DNA of 5,791 nt from UBA7985 sp965661545 (GTDB lineage Bacteria; Pseudomonadota; Alphaproteobacteria; UBA7985): the NCBI GenBank assembly GCA_965661545.1, contig CBFIEF010000061.1, positions 1 through 5,791 on the forward strand, in the 5' to 3' direction. Within the stretch, counting starts at the first letter, position 1; the number at the start of each line of letters is the position of its first letter. Below are positions 1 to 5,355 of the stretch, piece by piece. The position numbers were made by a program, and so were the translations under genes. The notes below the pieces were generated by a model, which worked only from the letters and a program-made list of their open reading frames with translations, ran no database searches and was not told the origin of the DNA.

Positions 1-57
1 TAGAGCATCGGTCTCCAAAACCGAGGGTCGAGGGTTCGAGTCCTTCTGCCCCTGCCA
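1..57 (+). tRNA. trnW: tRNA-Trp (CCA anticodon), 5' end cut by window edge
   Basis: This is the 3' three quarters of a tRNA gene. The anticodon stem pairs 8-12 (TCGGT) with 20-24 (ACCGA) around the seven-base loop CTCCAAA, which puts anticodon CCA at 15-17 and identifies tryptophan. The T arm pairs 30-34 with 42-46 around TTCGAGT. The 3' acceptor strand TGCCCCT (47-53) is followed by discriminator G54 and an encoded CCA tail (55-57). The 5' acceptor strand and most of the D arm lie outside the window. A tRNA-Trp gene just before secE is a common bacterial arrangement, often with tuf further upstream; tuf is not visible here. Confidence 0.97.
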
Positions 58-157
58 TTTCCACAGCGGGTTTACGGGACGGACAATCACCCGTGCCGAC
101 ACCATGCCTAGCAGTTGGCATGACGTGAGGCACTCGCTGGTTCGCTTCCGGTCCTTT

Positions 158-163
158 GATAAT
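158..163 (+). promoter_or_regulatory. Possible -10 element upstream of secE
   Basis: GATAAT matches the sigma-70 -10 consensus at five of six positions and would start transcription about 20 bases before the secE ATG. No convincing -35 hexamer lies 16-18 bases upstream. It may therefore be a weak promoter, or chance, with secE instead transcribed by read-through from the tRNA-Trp unit. Confidence 0.2.
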
Positions 164-175
164 TGAAGAAAAAGT

Positions 176-180
176 AAAGG
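176..180 (+). promoter_or_regulatory. Ribosome binding site deciding the secE start
   Basis: AAAGG sits eight bases before the ATG at 189, a normal Shine-Dalgarno spacing. The reading frame also stays open back to a TTG at 156, but that codon has no comparable upstream purine tract and would add eleven residues that are not typical of short SecE proteins. Confidence 0.6.
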
Positions 181-188
181 CGGCATGC

Positions 189-380
189 ATGGCACTGTTT
201 CGGTTTTTTGGCCAAGTGCGAAAAGAAATAGCTCGGGTATCCTGGCCATCGCGCAACGAAACAACGGTTACGACCATTCTGGTCCTGATCCTTGCGACGT
301 TGGCTGCGCTGTTCTTCATCGCTGTTGATTTCGTATTCCGCAACCTGATGGGTTTCTTGCTGGGCATCAACCTTGGCTAA
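189..380 (+). CDS. secE: Preprotein translocase subunit SecE
   Basis: SecE is the small essential subunit of the SecYEG channel in the inner membrane; it clamps and stabilises SecY during export and insertion of proteins. The 63-residue product has the short single-span form usual outside the enterobacteria. An amphipathic cytoplasmic N-terminal segment (residues 5-25) carries the family signature VRKEIARVSWPSR at 10-22. One transmembrane helix follows at about 27-50. The ATG at 189 is chosen because AAAGG stands eight bases ahead of it and the length fits the family; an in-frame TTG at 156 would give 74 residues. It lies 131 bases after tRNA-Trp and 51 bases before nusG, the classical partner order, so the two proteins are probably co-transcribed. 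Identification is firm; only the start is open. Confidence 0.95.
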   Translation: MALFRFFGQVRKEIARVSWPSRNETTVTTILVLILATLAALFFIAVDFVFRNLMGFLLGINLG

Positions 381-431
381 GGCAGCGTTTCGCGCCAATC
401 CCCATCACGACAAGAAGTGCTGAGCTGAACC

Positions 432-968
432 ATGTCCGAAAACCATAAATGGTACGTCATCCACGTCTACTCCGGCTTTGAGTCCAAGATCGTTGAGTCG
501 ATTGAGGAGCAGGCTGAGAAGAAAGGGATTGAGGATCAGTTCTCTGAGCTGATGGTCCCCGCCGAAGAGGTCGTCGAGATCCGCCGCGGCAAGAAGTACA
601 ACGCCGAGCGTAAGTTTTTCCCGGGTTACATCCTCGCAAAGATGGAACTGTCCGACGCAGCTTGGAACCTGGTGAAGAACACACAGCGTGTGACGGGTTT
701 TCTGGGCGGGCAGGGTCGCCCTGTTCCGATCTCAGAGCGCGAAGCTAAGCAGATCATGCAGTCCATGCAGGAAGGCGCAGAAAAGCCGCGTCCGTCCATC
801 ACCTACGAGATCGGGGAGAACGTTCGCGTCACCGATGGTGCCTTCACGTCGTTTGCTGGCGTGGTAGAGGAAGTGGATCTGGAGAAGGCACGCTTGAAGG
901 TTGCTGTATCGATCTTTGGTCGCGCAACACCGGTCGAGCTGGACTACAGCCAGGTGGAAAAGGCCTAA
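432..968 (+). CDS. nusG: Transcription termination/antitermination factor NusG
   Basis: NusG binds the clamp of elongating RNA polymerase, suppresses pausing, and links polymerase to Rho or to ribosomal protein S10 and the leading ribosome. The 178 residues match the usual bacterial length. The NGN domain (about 6-115) starts with WYVIHVYSGFE and contains RRGKK (51-55), the FFPGYILAKMEL strand-loop (62-73) and RVTGFLGGQGRPVP (86-99). The KOW domain (about 126-178) holds VRVTDGAFTSFAGVVEEVD (131-149) and the characteristic IFGRATPVEL (161-170). The ATG at 432 is the only start that preserves the NGN domain, yet it lacks a well-spaced Shine-Dalgarno; the nearest purine run, AAGAAG at 412-417, is 14 bases away. 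It follows secE closely. A strong terminator comes 26 bases after the stop, so the ribosomal genes that often follow nusG are not in this unit. Confidence 0.98.
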   Translation: MSENHKWYVIHVYSGFESKIVESIEEQAEKKGIEDQFSELMVPAEEVVEIRRGKKYNAERKFFPGYILAKMELSDAAWNLVKNTQRVTGFLGGQGRPVPISEREAKQIMQSMQEGAEKPRPSITYEIGENVRVTDGAFTSFAGVVEEVDLEKARLKVAVSIFGRATPVELDYSQVEKA

Positions 969-994
969 GCGACCTTAGCCTCCAAAGACATTTG

Positions 995-1030
995 AACGCC
1001 CTCGCGAGATTGCCTCGCGGGGGCGTTTTT
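995..1030 (+). terminator. Rho-independent terminator of the secE-nusG unit
   Basis: A 14-base-pair stem pairs 995-1008 with 1014-1027, with a single G-U wobble (1002 with 1020) and a five-base loop ATTGC. It runs straight into five T residues (1026-1030). It lies 26 bases after the nusG stop codon. Confidence 0.93.
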
Positions 1031-1062
1031 GATTCCATGCTCAGCATTTGGCTCCACCAAAG

Positions 1063-1097
1063 AAAAAGGCCCCGCACCAGAAGTGCGAGGCCTTTTT
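1063..1097 (-). terminator. Intrinsic terminator of rpsD, likely bidirectional
   Basis: The arms 1063-1077 and 1083-1097 pair over 15 positions with one C/A mismatch (1072 with 1088) and a five-base loop. The outer five pairs are A-T, so each strand reads out with five U residues. On the minus strand it lies 20 bases after the rpsD stop. On the plus strand it would act as a second barrier behind the nusG terminator. Confidence 0.9.
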
Positions 1098-1117
1098 GAA
1101 ATCCGAACTCGTTACGC

Positions 1118-1735
1118 TTAACGAGAGTAGAATTCCACCACCAGGTTTGGTTCCATGGTCACTGGGTACGGAACGTCTTCCAGCTTTGGACCGCGGAGGT
1201 ACTGAGTGGTCATCTTTTTAACGTCGACTTCGACGTAGTCCGGAACGTCACGCTCTGGGGAAGCGAGGGCTTCCAGCACCATTGCGATTTCGCGGGACTT
1301 GCCTTTGACCTCAACAACGTCGCCGTCGCGCACCATCATGGATGCGATATTGGCTTTCTTGCCGTTCAGGGTCACGTGGCCGTGGTTCACGAACTGACGT
1401 GCTGCGAATACGGTCGGTACGAACTTGGAGCGGTAAACAACCGTGTCCAGACGACGTTCCAGCAACTCGATCAGGTTCTCGCCGGTGTCGCCCTTACGGC
1501 GCACAGCTTCGGCGTAGTACTTGCGGAACTGCTTCTCTGTGATGTTGCCGTAGTAGCCCTTGAGCTTCTGCTTGGCTTTCAGCTGCAGACCGAAGTCAGA
1601 ATCTTTCTTCTTACGACCTTGGCCGTGCTGGCCTGGTCCGTAGGAACGCTTGTTGATTGGGGACTTTGGGCGACCCCAAAGGTTGACGCCGAGGCGGCGG
1701 TCAATCTTGTACTTAGCGGAAATACGCTTTGACAT
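1118..1735 (-). CDS. rpsD: 30S ribosomal protein S4
   Basis: S4 is a primary 16S rRNA binding protein that nucleates assembly of the 30S body and helps form the mRNA entry site. The 205-residue product is full length. The N-terminal region (1-95) has AKYKIDRRLG (7-16), NLWGRPKSP (18-26) and YGPGQHGQGRKKK (32-44), and contains no zinc-binding cysteines, so this is the zinc-free form; the wording is typical of alphaproteobacteria. The S4 RNA-binding domain spans about 93-155, including ERRLDTVVYRSKF (93-105) and GHVTLNGKK (119-127). The conserved C-terminus ends in VVEFYSR. The ATG at 1735 is preceded by GAAGGG (1742-1747), six bases upstream, a good Shine-Dalgarno. The gene stands alone, convergent with nusG and outside any visible ribosomal operon, with its own terminator. 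Confidence 0.98.
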   Translation of the reverse strand: MSKRISAKYKIDRRLGVNLWGRPKSPINKRSYGPGQHGQGRKKKDSDFGLQLKAKQKLKGYYGNITEKQFRKYYAEAVRRKGDTGENLIELLERRLDTVVYRSKFVPTVFAARQFVNHGHVTLNGKKANIASMMVRDGDVVEVKGKSREIAMVLEALASPERDVPDYVEVDVKKMTTQYLRGPKLEDVPYPVTMEPNLVVEFYSR

Positions 1736-1758
1736 ATGTAACCCTTCGTTTGCGAGGT

Positions 1759-1786
1759 GTTATTTTGATGGTGCCGGTAGTCCCAA
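1759..1786 (-). promoter_or_regulatory. Candidate sigma-70 promoter for rpsD
   Basis: Read on the minus strand, TTGGGA (1786-1781) and AATAAC (1764-1759) each match four of six consensus bases and are 16 bases apart. Transcription would begin near 1752, leaving a leader under 20 bases that still contains the GAAGGG ribosome site. It is the best pair I found in the gap but is not a strong match. Confidence 0.3.
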
Positions 1787-1844
1787 ATGCGAACACTTGA
1801 GCGTGGAGCCACTTAGATCAGGGGTGACACCAACTTTCCCGGCG

Positions 1845-1859
1845 TATCTCAACGAGATA
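1845..1859. repeat. Short palindrome upstream of rpsD
   Basis: TATCTC (1845-1850) and GAGATA (1854-1859) form a perfect six-base inverted repeat around AAC. It lies in the otherwise featureless gap between the SDR gene and rpsD. It could be an operator half-site pair or a small hairpin; no known regulator is implied by the sequence. Confidence 0.3.
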
Positions 1860-1876
1860 AGGGGTGATTAAAGGCA

Positions 1877-1904
1877 AGGCGCGCCGCTGTCAAAGGGCGC
1901 GCCT
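1877..1904 (-). terminator. Probable terminator of the DHRS4-like SDR gene
   Basis: AGGCGCGCC (1877-1885) and GGCGCGCCT (1896-1904) make a perfect nine-pair, very G+C-rich stem with a ten-base loop, 44 bases after the SDR stop codon. The minus-strand tail after the stem is TGCCTTTAA, with only a short U run, so termination may be partial or need Rho. Confidence 0.45.
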
Positions 1905-1948
1905 CATTATGGGGCGAAGAGCTGTAATGCACTTGCGCATGACCGGGG

Positions 1949-2725
1949 TTAGTGTGCGCCCGCCAAGCGGTCTGCCACCGTAACGCCGCCGTCAGCGACG
2001 ATGGTTTGCCCGTTAACAAACGCTGCTGCCTTCGACGCAAGGAAAACTGCGATTCCCGCGATGTCATCGGGGTCGCCCAGGCGGCGGAGCGGCGTTGCGT
2101 TGATTGTTGCTTCGGCCAGTTTTGGGTTCTTCCAAAGCGCCTCGGCAAAGTCCGTCTTGATCAAGCCCGGCGCAATCGCGTTCGAGCGAATTCCCTTGGG
2201 CCCCCATTCGATTGCCATGTTCTTCGCCAAATGCGCATTCGCGGCTTTGGTGATGCCATACGTGCCGATCGCGCCGTTGCCGCTGATGCCAGCAATTGAG
2301 GCGAGGAAGGTCATAGAGCCGTGACCGCGCGACGCCATGTCTTCCACGCACTCCTGAATGAACCAGTAGGCCGATTTCAGGTTGGTGGTGAAGGTCTTGT
2401 CAAAGGCCTCGTCAGAGATCGTGTGGGACGGGCCCATGTGCGGGTTCGTCGCGGCGTTCAGGACCAAGTGGTCGATTTTGCCGAACTTGCTCTTCACCTC
2501 GGCGCACATGGCTTGCACCAATTCCTTGCGACCGATGTGACAAGGGTAAGCCATGGCTTCACCACCGGCAGCCGTAATCGCGTCCACGACTTCTTGGCAA
2601 GGTTCAGCATTACGGCCAGAGACAACAACCTTTGCCCCCGCTTCGGCCATGCGCTCAGCAATGGCCCGGCCAATGCCGCGGCTAGAGCCGGTAATCAGGG
2701 CGACTTCGCCATCCAATCGAAACAT
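1949..2725 (-). CDS. SDR family oxidoreductase, DHRS4-like
   Basis: This is a classical short-chain dehydrogenase/reductase of 258 residues, the usual length. The Rossmann cofactor motif TGSSRGIG is at 12-19. The usual NNAG is replaced by NAATNP (90-95), as in the DHRS4-type carbonyl/retinal reductases, which have NAAVNP. The catalytic set is N115, S143, Y156 and K160 (YGITK). SNAIAPGLIKTDF (181-193) and the C-terminal GGV region complete the fold. VSGRN (35-39) after the second strand places an arginine where NADP(H)-preferring members often have one, so NADPH is likely but not proven. The ATG at 2725 has an excellent ribosome site, GGGAGG (2738-2733), seven bases upstream. It lies 73 bases after trmJ on the same strand and may be read from the cimA-trmJ transcript. 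The substrate cannot be told from sequence. Confidence 0.92.
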   Translation of the reverse strand: MFRLDGEVALITGSSRGIGRAIAERMAEAGAKVVVSGRNAEPCQEVVDAITAAGGEAMAYPCHIGRKELVQAMCAEVKSKFGKIDHLVLNAATNPHMGPSHTISDEAFDKTFTTNLKSAYWFIQECVEDMASRGHGSMTFLASIAGISGNGAIGTYGITKAANAHLAKNMAIEWGPKGIRSNAIAPGLIKTDFAEALWKNPKLAEATINATPLRRLGDPDDIAGIAVFLASKAAAFVNGQTIVADGGVTVADRLAGAH

Positions 2726-2764
2726 GAAAATTCCTCCCGTGAATTTCTCTCATCCTTAGACCAA

Positions 2765-2787
2765 GACTGGCACAGCCGAGGCCAGTC
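2765..2787 (-). other. Weak hairpin between trmJ and the SDR gene
   Basis: GACTGGC (2765-2771) pairs with GCCAGTC (2781-2787), seven perfect base pairs around a nine-base loop, just after the trmJ stop. No U run follows on the minus strand, so it is more likely an attenuating or RNA-stabilising hairpin than a full terminator. The SDR gene downstream could still be co-transcribed. Confidence 0.3.
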
Positions 2788-2798
2788 GGAAAGGGGAC

Positions 2799-3545
2799 CT
2801 AGCGGGGTCCACCCTGTCCTTTAAGGAAAGAAAAGATACCGTGGAGAGTATTGATTTCGTTTTCGGTTAGATCGTTACGCTGAAAGATGTTGCGTACGTT
2901 CCGGATCATCCGTTCGCGTTTTTCTGGAATCGCTAGAAATGAGCGATCGCTGAGGTCGGCAACCAACCGGTTCAGGAAATTGTCGAGCATTTCTTGAGAC
3001 GCAGGTGCTGCGCCACTGCTCTCTAACACTGACGCCGGGGTATCGCCCGCCGCCGTCCACCATTCGTAGCCAACGAGCAGAACTGCTTGCCCGATGTTCA
3101 GGGAGGTGTTCCCAGGATTGAGCGGGACGGTAATCATCGCTGATGAAAGGCTGATCTCGCTGTTCCACAGTCCTTCACGCTCGCGCCCGAACAGCAGGCC
3201 AAGGCGCTGCCCCCTTGTGCTGCGTTCTCGAGCGTCTGTCGCAAAGCCTCGGGCGGTGAACACCGGCTTAACCTGATCGCGCCCTCTGGCGGTGGTGGCG
3301 TAGGTGTAGGTGAGATCGGCGACGGCTTCTTCGAGTGTTTCGAAGACCGTGGCGGCTTCAACAATATCTTCGGCGTGGGCCGCCATGGCGTTGGCAGCCG
3401 GGTTCGGCCAGCCGTCTCGAGGATCAACCAGCCGCAGATCGCTCAAGCCACAGTTCTTCATGGCCCGCGCACACGCTCCGATATTCTCGCCCATTTGCGG
3501 GCCGCATAGGATCACGCAGGGCGCTGTTCCAGCCTCAGATGGCAT
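2799..3545 (-). CDS. trmJ: tRNA (cytidine/uridine-32-2'-O-)-methyltransferase TrmJ
   Basis: TrmJ is a SPOUT-fold (TrmH-type) enzyme that uses S-adenosylmethionine to 2'-O-methylate C32 or U32 in the anticodon loop of certain tRNAs. The 248 residues match the family length (the E. coli protein is nearly the same). Motif 1 is GENIGACARAMKNCG (19-33), followed by LRLVDPRDGWPN (37-48). Motif 2 is LLFGREREGL (117-126). The knotted cofactor-binding motif 3 is ITVPLNPGNTSLNIGQAVLL (138-157). The C-terminal helical part (about 185-248) corresponds to the TrmJ-specific extension. The ATG at 3545 has GAAGGAAGG five bases upstream (3559-3551), inside the end of cimA; the two genes overlap by 11 bases, which suggests translational coupling. 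A less specific TrmH-family name is possible, but the motif wording fits TrmJ well. Confidence 0.92.
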   Translation of the reverse strand: MPSEAGTAPCVILCGPQMGENIGACARAMKNCGLSDLRLVDPRDGWPNPAANAMAAHAEDIVEAATVFETLEEAVADLTYTYATTARGRDQVKPVFTARGFATDARERSTRGQRLGLLFGREREGLWNSEISLSSAMITVPLNPGNTSLNIGQAVLLVGYEWWTAAGDTPASVLESSGAAPASQEMLDNFLNRLVADLSDRSFLAIPEKRERMIRNVRNIFQRNDLTENEINTLHGIFSFLKGQGGPR

Positions 3546-5160
3546 TTGCGCCTTCCTTCAGCAGCTTCCAAGCAATCGCGTCGAGCAGGGCGTCAAACGA
3601 CGCATCAATAATGTTCGTGCTTACGCCTACTGTGGTCCATGTCCGTCCCACGCTGTCTTCACTTTCGATCATCACACGAGTTTTCGCCGCTGTGCCGCTG
3701 CGACCATCGAGAATGCGCACGCGGTAGTCCGTCAAGTGCATATCGGCGAGGCTGGGGTAAACCTCCAGCAAAGCCTTACGAAGCGCAGCGTTCAACGCAT
3801 CGACTGGACCGTTGCCCGGCGCAGCTTCGATGAACATGCGGTCTGCGATTTCGAGCTGCACCATCGCCATAGATTCTGTGACCTGATCGCCTTTGGCATT
3901 GTGCCGGCGCTCGTCGATCACGCGAAAGCGGTCGAGCTGGAAGAAGGAAATGCTCTGGCCGAATTGCTTGCGGGTGTAGAGCTCAAACGAGGCATCAGCA
4001 CCATCGAAGGTGAGCCCCTGTTCTGCTTCCAGCGTTTTGATGCTGGACGTCAGATCGTTGATTCGGGGATCTTTGGCATCAACCTCGAGGCCCATGGCCT
4101 TGAGTTGCGCCAGAACGTTCGAGCGGCCTGCTTGGTTGGAAACCAGCACTTGGCGTTCGTTACCAACGGTTTCGGGTGGCACATGCTCGTAGGTGCGCGG
4201 GTCTTTTGCAACTGCTGAGGCGTGCAAGCCGCCTTTGTGCGCAAACGCGTTCGCGCCAACATAAGGCGCATGACGGTTCGGGGCGCGGCCCAGAATTTCG
4301 TCAACCAAGCGGCTGACTTTGGTCAGGCTTTGCAGGCCATCGTCATTCACGCCGATCTCGAAGTCGGTTTTCAGCTTCAGCGAAGGAATGAGCGATGTCA
4401 GATTGGCATTGCCGCACCGCTCCCCGAGACCGTTCAACGTGCCTTGAATCTGGCGTGCCCCACAGCGGACGGCCACCAAGCTGTTCGCGACGGCGTGCCC
4501 GGTATCATCATGAAAATGCACGCCTAACCGTTCACCTGGAATAACGGTCAGCACGTCTTCGATGATTGCTTCGACTTCATGCGGTAGGGTTCCGCCGTTG
4601 GTGTCACACAGAACCACCCAACGCGCGCCGTTATCAAAGGCGGCTTTGGCGCAGGCGATGGCATAGTCCCGATCAGCCTTGTAGCCATCGAAGAAGTGCT
4701 CGGCATCGTACATCGCTTCTTTGCCCGCCGCAGCGGCCGCAGCGATCGTATCACCGATCATGGCGAGGTTTTCGTCGTAAGACACTTTCAGGGCGACATC
4801 GACCTGATAAGTCCACGATTTGCCAACGAAGCACGCGCCAACGGTTGGCGCGTTCAGGATGGGGGCAACAACGGGGTCGTTGGCAGCAGAGCGGCCTTTG
4901 CCGCGTGTCATGCCAAACGCAACAAACTTCGCATGCTTAAAGCCCGGATCCTTGGCAAAGAACTCGGTATCCGTCGGATTAGCGCCGGGCCAGCCGCCTT
5001 CGATGTAATCAATGCCCAAGGTATCGAGCGCATCGGAAATCATACGCTTGTCATGGACAGAGAAATCCACGCCCTGGGTCTGCGCGCCATCGCGGAGGGT
5101 CGTATCGAAGAGGTAGATGCGTTTTGAGTCTGTGGCTGCTGTAGCCGCGCTCGCAGTCAT
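3535..5160 (-). CDS. cimA: (R)-citramalate synthase
   Basis: CimA condenses acetyl-CoA with pyruvate to (R)-citramalate, the first step of the threonine-independent route to 2-oxobutyrate and isoleucine. The 541-residue product has the LeuA-like three-part layout. The catalytic TIM barrel (about 14-290) carries FDTTLRDGAQ (18-27), IEGGWPGANPTD (53-64, typical of this citramalate synthase group rather than isopropylmalate synthase), metal ligands H215 and H217 in HFHDD, and GLGERCGNANL (244-254). The linker has HKGGLHASAVAKDP (308-321). The C-terminal LeuA-type allosteric domain (about 410-535), with VDALNAALRKAL, suggests feedback control, presumably by isoleucine. The ATG at 5160 has only a weak GGGA upstream. 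The 3' end overlaps trmJ. 2-Isopropylmalate or homocitrate synthase are less likely alternatives. Confidence 0.92.
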   Translation of the reverse strand: MTASAATAATDSKRIYLFDTTLRDGAQTQGVDFSVHDKRMISDALDTLGIDYIEGGWPGANPTDTEFFAKDPGFKHAKFVAFGMTRGKGRSAANDPVVAPILNAPTVGACFVGKSWTYQVDVALKVSYDENLAMIGDTIAAAAAAGKEAMYDAEHFFDGYKADRDYAIACAKAAFDNGARWVVLCDTNGGTLPHEVEAIIEDVLTVIPGERLGVHFHDDTGHAVANSLVAVRCGARQIQGTLNGLGERCGNANLTSLIPSLKLKTDFEIGVNDDGLQSLTKVSRLVDEILGRAPNRHAPYVGANAFAHKGGLHASAVAKDPRTYEHVPPETVGNERQVLVSNQAGRSNVLAQLKAMGLEVDAKDPRINDLTSSIKTLEAEQGLTFDGADASFELYTRKQFGQSISFFQLDRFRVIDERRHNAKGDQVTESMAMVQLEIADRMFIEAAPGNGPVDALNAALRKALLEVYPSLADMHLTDYRVRILDGRSGTAAKTRVMIESEDSVGRTWTTVGVSTNIIDASFDALLDAIAWKLLKEGANAI

Positions 5161-5179
5161 GATGCTGCTGGTCCCGGTC

Positions 5180-5188
5180 TGTGGATAA
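5180..5188 (-). promoter_or_regulatory. Perfect DnaA-box 9-mer upstream of cimA
   Basis: On the minus strand this reads TTATCCACA, identical to the high-affinity DnaA box consensus, and it ends 19 bases before the cimA start codon. A single box may bind DnaA-ATP or DnaA-ADP as a transcriptional regulator, or may be chance: a given 9-mer on either strand is expected about 0.04 times in a window this size. There is no cluster of boxes or AT-rich unwinding region, so this is not an origin. Confidence 0.45.
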
Positions 5189-5305
5189 ATCGACTGTTCC
5201 TGATGTACCGGGGGCGAGGGGGCTTGTCACCTGCTGCGATTGAGAACCCCCATATTCGCTAAGCTGAAAGCCCGATAATCTGTGGCAATCGCCAGGCGTA
5301 TTCAG

Positions 5306-5339
5306 GCTTAGGCCCAAACCCGAAGGTCGGAGCCTAAGC
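5306..5339 (-). terminator. Possible terminator hairpin after the HSD10-like gene
   Basis: GCTTAGGC (5306-5313) pairs with GCCTAAGC (5332-5339). After an imperfect internal loop the stem resumes as ACC/GGT (5318-5320 with 5325-5327) around a CGAA tetraloop. It starts 16 bases after the stop codon at 5356. No U run follows on the minus strand, so its termination strength is doubtful. In the rest of the 195-base gap (5161-5355) I see no convincing promoter for cimA. Confidence 0.35.
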
Positions 5340-5355
5340 TGAGCACTGCTGCGGT

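Noticed and set aside
57..65. Second DnaA-like site (ATTTCCACA) after the tRNA gene.
   Set aside because: It matches only seven of nine consensus positions and overlaps the tRNA tail, so it is not distinguishable from chance.
103..122. CATGCC/GGCATG inverted repeat between tRNA-Trp and secE as a terminator.
   Set aside because: Only six base pairs with an eight-base loop and no U run after it; it could at most be a processing hairpin.
156..188. TTG start at 156 extending SecE by eleven residues.
   Set aside because: The ATG at 189 has a better-placed ribosome site and gives the usual short SecE length; the extension has no recognisable SecE content.
1880..1903. Paired GGCGCGCC octamers as a possible recombination or restriction-related repeat.
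   Set aside because: They are simply the two arms of the hairpin after the SDR gene; a terminator stem explains them.
3310..4218. Long plus-strand open frame of 302 codons lying opposite trmJ and cimA.
   Set aside because: It is antisense to two well-supported genes with clear family motifs, its product resembles no family I know, and open antisense frames are common in G+C-rich coding DNA.
5227..5253. Eight-codon minus-strand reading frame (MGVLNRSR) upstream of cimA, flanked by G5 and C5 runs that can pair, resembling an attenuator leader peptide.
   Set aside because: It has no Shine-Dalgarno, no isoleucine codons, only one valine and one leucine codon, and no hairpin with a U run before cimA, so there is no attenuation mechanism to support.
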